From positions 124,001 through 188,000 of the forward strand of contig PYVY01000005.1 of NCBI GenBank assembly GCA_003056425.1: 64,000 bases of DNA, in the 5' to 3' direction. Shown here piece after piece: positions 37,108-44,378 of the stretch. Source of the stretch: Alteromonas indica. Lineage in GTDB: Bacteria > Pseudomonadota > Gammaproteobacteria > Enterobacterales > Alteromonadaceae. The notes under the pieces were generated by a model. That model saw only the letters and a list, made by a program, of their open reading frames with translations, was not told the DNA's origin and made no database searches. The position numbers and the translations under genes are program-made. The stretch's first letter is position 1, and every line of letters begins with the position of its first letter.

Positions 37108-37904
37108 TGGCTATAAGGAAAACGAATTCATAGCGTTTGTTGGCTTTCTGACTAACTTATTTTTTACGCTTCTGTTTATAAAATGGTCAGGTTGGGATGG
37201 GGCGCTAAGACTTAATTATCCCGCCTGGGATATACCTGATGAGAGTGCCGGCTGAAAGCGGTCGTTTATACCCTTGCTGGCAAGCGTCCAGTCGCAGGAG
37301 CCACCTGAGCGTAATTTGTTTAACCTGGGCTGGCGATGCTTTGAATATTCAGATGCCACTCAAGCCGATAGCCTGATTCACCCTGCCAGGCCTACGACAG
37401 AAACTACCTATGTTTGACGTTACTGAGCCGATTTGTCCACCGCCGTCGAATCCGGCTTTTCACGAAGTACTTTTCACTAAGTACTTTTCACGAAGTACTT
37501 CCCGACAAGCTGATATTGTTGAGCAAGACTCTTCGGCCTTTAGTAGCCGAGGTATTTATTCTTTACCGGTGACCGATAAAATCGCCATTAGGTTGGAAGG
37601 AACCGGTGAGCGGGTGGCCACCGACATAGCAGCTGCTATCGATTTCATTCCCTTTCATTCAGCCAGCCGTCATTTTTCAGTGGGAAAGCCCTGACCGTGG
37701 GGCGTGCTAAACACGCCAAACCCGGGCGCAGCACGGTAGCGGTAACGGTTAAGGAACTGCCCCCACAGCAGGTATTTTTGACCGGGATACACTAAAATGC
37801 AGTGAGGCTTGCGGCGGCACAAAAATATTGCACCTTCACGCCAGTAAGCTAGGCTAAGACTAAGGGTAGTTTGTATGTAATGGATTAATACATAGAGGCA
37901 CAGG
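37108..37904. other. gene-poor region with decayed-looking frames
   Basis: About 800 bases without a gene I can support. Short open frames on the plus strand are interrupted: one running from about 37250 stops at 37418, a 94-residue frame covers 37410-37694, and another stretch ends near 37793. The middle frame contains a 14-base tandem repeat that is not a multiple of three, and has a fragment (VTDKIAIRLEGTGERV) that resembles a TonB-receptor strand only loosely. It may be a relic of a deleted gene. The 3' end should carry the promoter of the small protein at 37905. Confidence 0.5.
37461..37500. repeat. 14-base tandem repeat, about 2.9 copies
   Basis: Copies CACGAAGTACTTTT (37461-37474), CACTAAGTACTTTT (37475-37488) and CACGAAGTACTT (37489-37500). 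Each contains the palindrome AAGTACTT. A period of 14 would shift any reading frame, so it argues against the open frame that spans it being coding. Confidence 0.8.
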
Positions 37905-38387
37905 ATGAAGCATGTGGCAAAAACAATTATCGCTAGCGCGGTCGTGTTACAAATAAGCTGCGGGCCGGCAACAATGCCGCTTGATGAGGTGGCCGATAAT
38001 ATATCAGTCGAGCATGCGAATACTCTTAGCCAGACACCCTGGTATACCCGTAGTGAATTGCACCACGGCTCAATGTATCAATGGCGCAAGGCATCTTACC
38101 GGGAAAAGCGGGCAGCATGTGCCGACTATCTGATGGCGCTGCAAATGCAGGGAATGCTGAATAATAATGAGTTTAGTACTATCGCCTCAATTGACGGCTT
38201 TAAACCGTTTGCTGAAGCATTAGTCGTAACAGTGGATGATAACTTGTTGTTAGCCAAGGCGTTGGCCAACGCCGAGGATACCGCCCTTACCCAGCAAGTT
38301 ATTGCTAAAGAGGTGTTACGCGCAGCCGGACAGTTGGGGTATTTATCTACTACGGCGCGCTTGCCAGAGCAAACATTAGTTAATTAA
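37905..38387 (+). CDS. hypothetical exported protein, 160 residues
   Basis: I do not recognise this protein. The N-terminus MKHVAKTIIASAVVLQISCG looks like a signal peptide, and Cys19 in a QISC context is a poor but possible lipobox. The rest is a mostly helical region: PWYTRSELHHGSMYQWRKASYREKRAACADYLMAL (residues ~47-80), then an Ala/Leu-rich C-terminal part. The block TPWYTRSELHHGS...YREKRAACADYL suggests a conserved small family of periplasmic proteins. An AGAGGCACAGG ribosome-binding region precedes the ATG. It stands alone and converges on the PstS-like gene. Real gene likely, role unknown. Confidence 0.6.
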   Translation: MKHVAKTIIASAVVLQISCGPATMPLDEVADNISVEHANTLSQTPWYTRSELHHGSMYQWRKASYREKRAACADYLMALQMQGMLNNNEFSTIASIDGFKPFAEALVVTVDDNLLLAKALANAEDTALTQQVIAKEVLRAAGQLGYLSTTARLPEQTLVN

Positions 38388-38436
38388 AGCAGGAGCGGCA
38401 GCCGCCCCTGCTCAATGACATTTTATACTCGGGTGA

Positions 38437-38841
38437 TTACAGCGTAAACAGCACTTTAACGTCGCCGTTGACAGCACTGGCATCGACCACACCAATAGCT
38501 TTAGGATCGCCGGCAACTTCACCCAGTACACTGCCAGCATCACCAACAGTTTTCGGTGGGCGACCACCCCCGGTAAAGGCCAGTTTTGCCCAGTAGGCTT
38601 TATATTGGCTGGGGGAACGGGCTAGCACTTTCTCAACAAACTCATCGGCGGCTGCACCTTCCACCATTACTGGCGTAAGTGACTTGTCTTTGCCCAAAAA
38701 TACTTTGGAAACCTGCTCCTGGGATAAGCTCGCCCCGTTTGCATTGTTTACCACTACCGCAATCTCAGCCTGCGCAGGTAATGCCAGCAAACAAGAAGCC
38801 ATTAGCAGGCTACGTGTTAATAGTTGATTTATTGTTGTCAT
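38437..38841 (-). CDS. small phosphate-binding-protein-like periplasmic protein
   Basis: 134 residues with a signal peptide (LLMASCLLALPAQA). The mature part resembles one lobe of PstS-type substrate-binding proteins: IAVVVNNANGASLSQEQVSKVFLGKDKSL, then SPSQYKAYWAKLAFTGGGRPPKTV and a closing GVVDASAV. These single-lobe proteins are often annotated as phosphate ABC transporter substrate-binding, but they are half the usual length and no ABC permease or ATPase is nearby, so transport of phosphate is doubtful. It starts 11 bases after the porin stop, forming a two-gene unit with it; the porin/mini-PstS pair is a recurrent arrangement in marine gammaproteobacteria as far as I recall. Confidence 0.8.
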   Translation of the reverse strand: MTTINQLLTRSLLMASCLLALPAQAEIAVVVNNANGASLSQEQVSKVFLGKDKSLTPVMVEGAAADEFVEKVLARSPSQYKAYWAKLAFTGGGRPPKTVGDAGSVLGEVAGDPKAIGVVDASAVNGDVKVLFTL

Positions 38842-38852
38842 TATTTAACCCC

Positions 38853-39977
38853 TTAAAACACTGTGACAAGCGCAACTTGGAATAAGCCGGCATTGCTACC
38901 ATCTGCTTGCTCGGTATTGGTGTATTCCGCTTTAAAGGCAGCGGATTCATGAAAATCCCAGCGCGCACCAAGCGTATAGAAGGCTGCATCACGGGTACGT
39001 CCGGCAATAACCTGTTCAGTAACCGTATAAAGCGCATCAATATTAGCATCCACGCCTACCGGCACAGCTGATAAATCCACCCCGGTTTCAGCTTTGTCAT
39101 GGCCATAAGTACCGTGCACCATAACAGGACCAAAGCGTTTGCCCAGCGATACCATCCAGGGGTCAACATCACCAACTATGGTATCGGTAAACGAAGTCGG
39201 AATATACTCTGCTACAAATAACCAGTCCTGATTATCAAAAATAACACCAAATTCAATACCTGTGACGGTATCTTCGTAAATTTCCAAATCATCGCCCACG
39301 TAACCAAACGGGGTTTGTGCCCAGGCAGTGGACAATGGGTTTAAGCCTAAATCTGCGGTAAGTTCAAATGAAGCATAAGTACTACGGAAGGTCCACCATC
39401 CGTAGTTGACGCTGGCTACCGCGCTAAACACTTTATCTACATCAAATTCAACCCCGTTTGGGTTGGTAGTATTTTCCTGACCGTAGTAAAAGCGCAGGTT
39501 CAGCATGGCATCACCGACGCTGAAATCATGAATAGATGAGATACCATCAATGCTGTCAAAAAATGACTGGTAAACTTCCATAGGCGGCGCAATCCAATGG
39601 TAGGCGTACGACACATCAAGATAATCTGAATACAAGTAATAAGGTATACGTTGACGGCCTACCTGTACACGCCAGTTGTCCTGCATTTCGTACGACAGGT
39701 ACGCCCAGGTAAATTCAGGGTCCCAGTCTTCAATACCGCGCGCGCGAATTTGCGCGGTCGCACTTAAGCCATCATTAAGATCGGCATAAGCTTGCAGGGC
39801 GAAAAATGAGCCGTTTTTAAAATCGACTTCACTATCCGAATAATTACGTATTTCCTTATCACTATCCGTGGGCAGTCCGGCTGCCAAGGTGCCAAAGCCG
39901 CTCAGCTGAACATCGGCGGCCGCATTAAAAGAAAGCGCAAGGCCCATTGACAGGCACGAAAGATTTTTAATTTTCAT
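38853..39977 (-). CDS. outer membrane porin-like protein
   Basis: About 374 residues from the ATG that opens a signal peptide (MKIKNLSCLSMGLALSFNAAA); an ATG seven codons earlier is less likely. The mature protein begins DVQLSGFGTLAAGLP, a typical first strand, and alternates amphipathic beta strands through to a C-terminal ...GLFQVALVTVF with a terminal Phe. Features such as WRVQVGRQRIPYYLYSDYLDVSYAYHWIAPP are typical of an unassigned porin group in Alteromonadales. The substrate is not known. It is cotranscribed with the small PstS-like protein. Confidence 0.82.
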   Translation of the reverse strand: MKIKNLSCLSMGLALSFNAAADVQLSGFGTLAAGLPTDSDKEIRNYSDSEVDFKNGSFFALQAYADLNDGLSATAQIRARGIEDWDPEFTWAYLSYEMQDNWRVQVGRQRIPYYLYSDYLDVSYAYHWIAPPMEVYQSFFDSIDGISSIHDFSVGDAMLNLRFYYGQENTTNPNGVEFDVDKVFSAVASVNYGWWTFRSTYASFELTADLGLNPLSTAWAQTPFGYVGDDLEIYEDTVTGIEFGVIFDNQDWLFVAEYIPTSFTDTIVGDVDPWMVSLGKRFGPVMVHGTYGHDKAETGVDLSAVPVGVDANIDALYTVTEQVIAGRTRDAAFYTLGARWDFHESAAFKAEYTNTEQADGSNAGLFQVALVTVF

Positions 39978-40256
39978 CACAATTCCATGAAGTAACAAAG
40001 CGATATGTATGTTAGTTAATTACAGCTCAAAAACCATATATCGAAAGTAGAGATTGCATAGCACTAGTGATATGAAGGTATTGATAGCAATACCCTAAGT
40101 GACTGATTATTAGTTGCGCAGGCGCAGAAAAGGACTAGCCGCTTAACCGATTACAGCACATATAGATCAAAGGCTACAAAAAAAGTACCAGAGTAAAGTG
40201 AGCGGGGAAAAGGGGCAGGGAAGCACGCGGGCACACAACCGTGTCCCGCGTAAAAT

Positions 40257-41876
40257 TTATACCTTAAACTGACGCGCGATCGATTCTAGCTTGGTGGCCA
40301 AAGACGCCAATTCGGTGCTGGCAGAAGCCAGCTTATGCGAGTTCTGGCTGGTTTGTTCAGTGCGCTGGAAGATAGCATCAACGCTGCCAACGATATTGCG
40401 TGAGGTTTCTTGCTGCGAGTCGGTAGACTGCGCTATTTGGGCGTTCATTTTACTGATCATATCAATAGTTTGGGTAATCGTATCCAGACTATGGCCTGCT
40501 GCGTTGGCTGCCTCTACACTTTCCCGGGCGCGCTCGTTACCGCTATGCATAACCTTAACCGCAGACTGCGCCGCGCTCTGTAAACGTTCGATTGTACTTT
40601 GAATTTCTTCAGTAGATTGTTGGGTACGTGAGGCCAACGTACGCACTTCATCGGCGACTACGGCGAAACCACGACCCTGCTCACCCGCGCGGGCCGCTTC
40701 AATCGCAGCATTTAGGGCCAGCAGATTGGTTTGTTCGGCGATCCCTTTAATCACATCCAGCACCACCCCAACCTGATTAGAATCGCTTTCCAGCTTCTTG
40801 ATCACGTCGGCGGTTTCTGCCACGTTTTGGGCCAGGCTTTCGATACTGCTCACCGTATTACCTACCACACGTTTGCCTTCATTGGCAGCGCTGGCGGCAT
40901 CGTTAGCCGAGGTAGAAGCTTCGGCGGCGTTGGTAGCCACCAGGTACACTGATTGATTCATCTCTTCTACTGCTGACTTGGCTTTGGTGGCAGAGTCCTG
41001 CTGGTTAGCAATCGTTTGGTTGGTATCGGTAGTCAGGGTATTAAGATTTTGTGCTAATGCCGATAAGGGCAGGGTGGTATCGACAATGTCTTTTACCAGG
41101 TTTTGTAAACGTTCCATGAAGCGGTTGAAGTAATTAACCAGTTCACCCACTTCATCCTGCGAACGCGAGTTAATACGTACTGTTAAATCGCCGTTCTCTT
41201 CGGCAATATTACGTAACGACTGAACCACCTGATTTAGCGAGCCGCGGATTTCCGACACAATAGGCCAGGCGGTGGCAAACAAAATAACCGTGGTTACCAG
41301 CCCCATAATAATGCCCAGCGTCATTAAGAAGCGCTGCGCTTCATTGTAATCGGTAAACGCGGTGTCAAATGTATCGGCACGCTGTTGCTTGAAGCTGTTC
41401 AGGTGAGAGGTGATGTTGTCATAGGCAGCATTCATTTGTTCCAGCTTATCGTTTAGCTGGGAAAAGTCCGCGGTGCCGTTAAGCATAGAGTCAGTGATGC
41501 CATAGGCCAATGAAAAATAGGTGTCGAACTCGTTGAGCATAGCTGAGACTTCACCTGCCAACGCAGGATCTATCTGTTCAATTTTCTGTAAGCTTTCTTT
41601 TGTGGTAGCGGCAGACGCTTTGGCAATAGTTAGCGCTTCAGCGTCACCGGTGGTCACTGCTCCGGCCAATATATCACGTACTTTTTCCATGCTAACCAAC
41701 GCGGTAGAGCTTAATTGTAAGGCGGGAAAGTCCACGTTTTTGGCTTTTTCCAGCTGATCTGCGTTCTGCATAGATATATAGCTGTTGATACAGACAAATA
41801 AAACGAAACTGGCGGCCCCAATAATCGGGATAACAAAAATCTTCTTGGCAACAGAAAGGTGGAGGAGAAAATTCAT
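40257..41876 (-). CDS. methyl-accepting chemotaxis protein, membrane-bound
   Basis: 539 residues. Transmembrane helix 1 is at about residues 12-32 ([22 protein letters not shown]), followed by a ~150-residue helical periplasmic sensor without a recognisable named fold (probably four-helix-bundle type), helix 2 at about 187-209 ([25 protein letters not shown]), a HAMP domain to about 262, and the signalling domain with the tip [42 protein letters not shown] near residue 380. The C-terminus ends RQFKV with no CheR-docking pentapeptide, unlike the PAS receptor at 9513-11753. It stands alone; the ligand is unknown. Confidence 0.94.
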   Translation of the reverse strand: MNFLLHLSVAKKIFVIPIIGAASFVLFVCINSYISMQNADQLEKAKNVDFPALQLSSTALVSMEKVRDILAGAVTTGDAEALTIAKASAATTKESLQKIEQIDPALAGEVSAMLNEFDTYFSLAYGITDSMLNGTADFSQLNDKLEQMNAAYDNITSHLNSFKQQRADTFDTAFTDYNEAQRFLMTLGIIMGLVTTVILFATAWPIVSEIRGSLNQVVQSLRNIAEENGDLTVRINSRSQDEVGELVNYFNRFMERLQNLVKDIVDTTLPLSALAQNLNTLTTDTNQTIANQQDSATKAKSAVEEMNQSVYLVATNAAEASTSANDAASAANEGKRVVGNTVSSIESLAQNVAETADVIKKLESDSNQVGVVLDVIKGIAEQTNLLALNAAIEAARAGEQGRGFAVVADEVRTLASRTQQSTEEIQSTIERLQSAAQSAVKVMHSGNERARESVEAANAAGHSLDTITQTIDMISKMNAQIAQSTDSQQETSRNIVGSVDAIFQRTEQTSQNSHKLASASTELASLATKLESIARQFKV

Positions 41877-41924
41877 TTAAAGGTCCTTTGCAACAGGTGA
41901 CTGACTTCTTCGCAGCTCATAGCC

Positions 41925-41939
41925 ACTATTGAAAATAGT
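41925..41939. promoter_or_regulatory. short inverted repeat upstream of the chemoreceptor
   Basis: ACTATT-GAA-AATAGT, 48 bases before the chemoreceptor start. It is compact and perfectly matched, a possible operator, but short enough to be chance in A/T-rich DNA. Confidence 0.3.
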
Positions 41940-42138
41940 AGCGTGTTCAGCGTTTTGCAAAGCAGACAACAACTTTGATCCGTATATTAACGAGTTTATC
42001 GCGCGGATCGGTATTTAACTTTAGGTTAAATTATTGGCGTCGATGAAAATAATTCTTTCTCAATACATTGTTACTTGATCAGATAACCATCACTTACGTA
42101 CAAAAACCAACCCGGTTATCGTTTAAATGGAGCAAACC

Positions 42139-43227
42139 ATGGATGCTTTTTCCCGCCGTCATTTTGTCAAACTCGCTGGTTCCGGATTGTTGGTCGCAGC
42201 AATGTCTCCGGCCTTTGCTATGGCCCCACCGAAACGCAAACTGGGTGTCGCCCTGTTAGGGTTAGGTAACTACAGCGAGAATTTATTAGCTCCGGCGCTG
42301 CAGCATACGCAGTTTTGCGAGCTACGCGGCATTATTACCGGTAGCCCGGACAAGGTCCCTGCCTGGCAACGTAAATATAATATTAAAGATGCCAATGTCT
42401 ATTCGTATGCCAATATGGATCAGATAGCTAACAACGATGACATCGATATTATTTATATTGTTACGCCTACCGGTACCCATAAAGATTTTTCAGTACAGGC
42501 GGCCAATACCGGAAAACATGTATGGTGCGAAAAGCCGATGGCCATGGATGAGCAAGAGTGTCAGGCCATTATTGATGCGTGTAATAAAAATGGGGTCAAA
42601 TTAGCGATAGGCTATCGTATGCAGCATGAACCCAATACCCGCACCTTTGCCCAATATCATCAAACCCAACCCTATGGTGCAATTACCGGCTTAAGCAGTT
42701 TCGCCGGGTATGCGGGCAATGGCCGGCCTGCCGATAACTGGCGCATGCAAAAAGAAATGGGGGGTGGGGCGCTCTATGATATGGGTGTCTATGCTATTAA
42801 TGGCGCGCGTTTCATTACCGGTAAAGAGCCCCTGGCAGTTACGGGTAAACAACCGAAGACGCATCCGGATATTTTCAAAGAAGTCGACGAAACGACCCTG
42901 TTTACCATGGATTTTGGTAATGGGTTAACAGCTGACTGCGGCACCAGTATGGTGAAGAGTTTTAATCATTTGAAAGCCGAGTGCGAAAACGGCTGGTATC
43001 AGCTTAAACCGATGCAGTCTTATTCCGGCGTAACCGGCACAACCAGCGATGGTAAACATCTGGCACCTATTGATGGTATGCAGCAAACTCTGCAAATGGA
43101 TAACGACGCTAAGGCTATTTTAGGCACAGGCCCTGCCTTGGTCCCTGGTTCCGAGGGCTTAGCTGATATTCGGATCGTTAATGCTATTAATAAAGCCGCA
43201 CAGACTGGCCAGCAGGTGCAGCTATAG
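42139..43227 (+). CDS. Tat-exported Gfo/Idh/MocA oxidoreductase
   Basis: About 362 residues from the ATG with TGGAG six bases upstream (an ATG at 42127 is also in frame). A twin-arginine signal is visible: SRRHFVKLAGSGLLVAAMSPAFAMA. Then a Rossmann fold (KLGVALLGLGNYSENLLAPAL), IVTPTGTHKDFSVQAANTGKHVWCEKPMAMD with the EKP motif, and the C-terminal substrate domain with GGGALYDMGVYAINGARFITG. Tat export implies the nicotinamide cofactor is bound before export, as in Zymomonas glucose-fructose oxidoreductase, the best known exported member. A periplasmic sugar oxidoreductase with tightly bound NADP is the likely role; the substrate is unknown. It is alone, next to the second HAD gene. Confidence 0.88.
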   Translation: MDAFSRRHFVKLAGSGLLVAAMSPAFAMAPPKRKLGVALLGLGNYSENLLAPALQHTQFCELRGIITGSPDKVPAWQRKYNIKDANVYSYANMDQIANNDDIDIIYIVTPTGTHKDFSVQAANTGKHVWCEKPMAMDEQECQAIIDACNKNGVKLAIGYRMQHEPNTRTFAQYHQTQPYGAITGLSSFAGYAGNGRPADNWRMQKEMGGGALYDMGVYAINGARFITGKEPLAVTGKQPKTHPDIFKEVDETTLFTMDFGNGLTADCGTSMVKSFNHLKAECENGWYQLKPMQSYSGVTGTTSDGKHLAPIDGMQQTLQMDNDAKAILGTGPALVPGSEGLADIRIVNAINKAAQTGQQVQL

Positions 43228-43421
43228 TAAAGCGCTGGTGGCTTGGTACCGGTAGCGGGCCGTCTGGCTAAATAACACCCTGTGGCGCAGGGGGCAAGGA
43301 GCGGCGGCCAAGGCGCGGCGGCTGACTGGAAAACCGCTGGACGGCCATAATTGGTTGATCGACAGAGCCGCCGAATATTCTCTGGGACCTGGCTACGCCA
43401 GGCCAGGTTAAGCAGCGCTAA

Positions 43422-43480
43422 GCGTCAAGGCGAGGGTGACGCAGTAGGGCTTTCCGTTTGCCTCACCCTCGCTCTTGGCG
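43422..43480. other. long imperfect hairpin between convergent genes
   Basis: CGAGGGTGA (43431-43439) and TCACCCTCG (43463-43471) form a perfect core, extended outward by GCGTCAAGG and CTCTTGGCG with one unpaired base. A second hairpin, CCTGGC-TAC-GCCAGG, is at 43388-43402. Both lie between the convergent oxidoreductase and HAD genes and probably mark transcript ends, though no T-run is present. Confidence 0.5.
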
Positions 43481-43512
43481 TTACCCACGCCACGCATGTG
43501 GCAAGGCGTTAT

Positions 43513-44199
43513 TTACAAGGCAGTGAGCGTATTGGCCAGGGCGTGGAAGTCCGCCAGGCTGTAATCCGGGGCTAACCCCAGCGGATACATCATTTTCCCC
43601 GGCCGTTCGATAAATGCCGTTTGCATACCTGCCGCCTTGGCGCCGCTAACGTCCCAGCCATGCGCGGCTACCATCATTGCCTCATGGGTATCGACGCCCA
43701 TGGTATGCACTGCCCACTGATAGGCCTCGGCATGCGGCTTAAAACGTTTCACCGAAGACACGCTCAGCACCGCATCAAAGCATTGCCGGATTCCGGCGTT
43801 GAGCAACTGCTTGTTCAGGCCAGTCTCCGCTGAATTGGAAAACGCGACCAGCGTAAAGCCTGCTGCTTTCAGTTTAGCCAGCCCCTCTTCCACATCGGCA
43901 TGGGCAGGAAGTTGCGTCATAGGTTTGCTGATTGCAGCCTTTGCATCTTCCAGCGTGAGGGTTTTGTTATGACTATGGGCCACCATAACTAATGCAGCTG
44001 CCCCAATATCCGCAAAGTCGTGGTATTGGTTAGTCGCACTGTCTACCAAAGAATGATGCAACAGTTGGGCAAACCACACCGGGACTAAACTTTCATCCCC
44101 ATCGAGTACATCAGCAATGGCTTGTTTTACCGCATTCATGTCCAACATCGTTTCATTTACGTCGAAGAACAGAACTTTCGGGGTAGGGTGTGAAGTCAT
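43513..44199 (-). CDS. HAD-family protein, type II haloacid dehalogenase-like, cytoplasmic
   Basis: 228 residues and no signal peptide; it starts MTSHPTPKVLFFDVNETMLDMNAV. It is clearly a paralogue of the exported protein at 5489-6220, sharing the PKVxFFDVNET start, LLHHSLVD with the same missing carboxylate-binding Arg, VAFSNSAETG, VKRFKPHAEAYQWAV, and the motif VAAHGWDVSGAKAAGMQTAFIERPGK. It is therefore a HAD hydrolase of the dehalogenase type by fold, with unproven dehalogenase activity. It is also divergent from a TonB receptor with a 180-base gap that holds an inverted repeat. The repeated arrangement suggests linked function or regulation. Confidence 0.8.
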   Translation of the reverse strand: MTSHPTPKVLFFDVNETMLDMNAVKQAIADVLDGDESLVPVWFAQLLHHSLVDSATNQYHDFADIGAAALVMVAHSHNKTLTLEDAKAAISKPMTQLPAHADVEEGLAKLKAAGFTLVAFSNSAETGLNKQLLNAGIRQCFDAVLSVSSVKRFKPHAEAYQWAVHTMGVDTHEAMMVAAHGWDVSGAKAAGMQTAFIERPGKMMYPLGLAPDYSLADFHALANTLTAL

Positions 44200-44242
44200 G
44201 GATTATCCTGTTAAGTTTATCAGTGTTGAAAATTAAGCAAAA

Positions 44243-44270
44243 CTTCAAAAAAATGAAGATTTAACTTCAT
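44243..44270. promoter_or_regulatory. candidate operator between HAD gene and TonB receptor
   Basis: ATGAAG-ATTTAA-CTTCAT (44253-44270) with a third half-site CTTCA at 44243-44247, so CTTCA / TGAAG / CTTCA are spaced regularly. A TATACT -10-like box lies at 44288-44293, which puts the inverted repeat over the -35 region of the receptor promoter. The regulator is unknown. Confidence 0.45.
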
Positions 44271-44378
44271 AAATCGGCGTACTGTTGTATACTCGCCGCC
44301 CGATCTGCGTAACGAGCGCAAATCCGTGCATTAGCTGTACTATACCAATTAAAAAGCACTCACCAGACGGAGAAAACC

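Noticed and set aside
37410..37694. 94-residue open frame
   Set aside because: Contains a 14-base tandem repeat out of phase with codons, has no ribosome-binding site of note and no recognisable domain; treated as part of a gene-free or decayed region.
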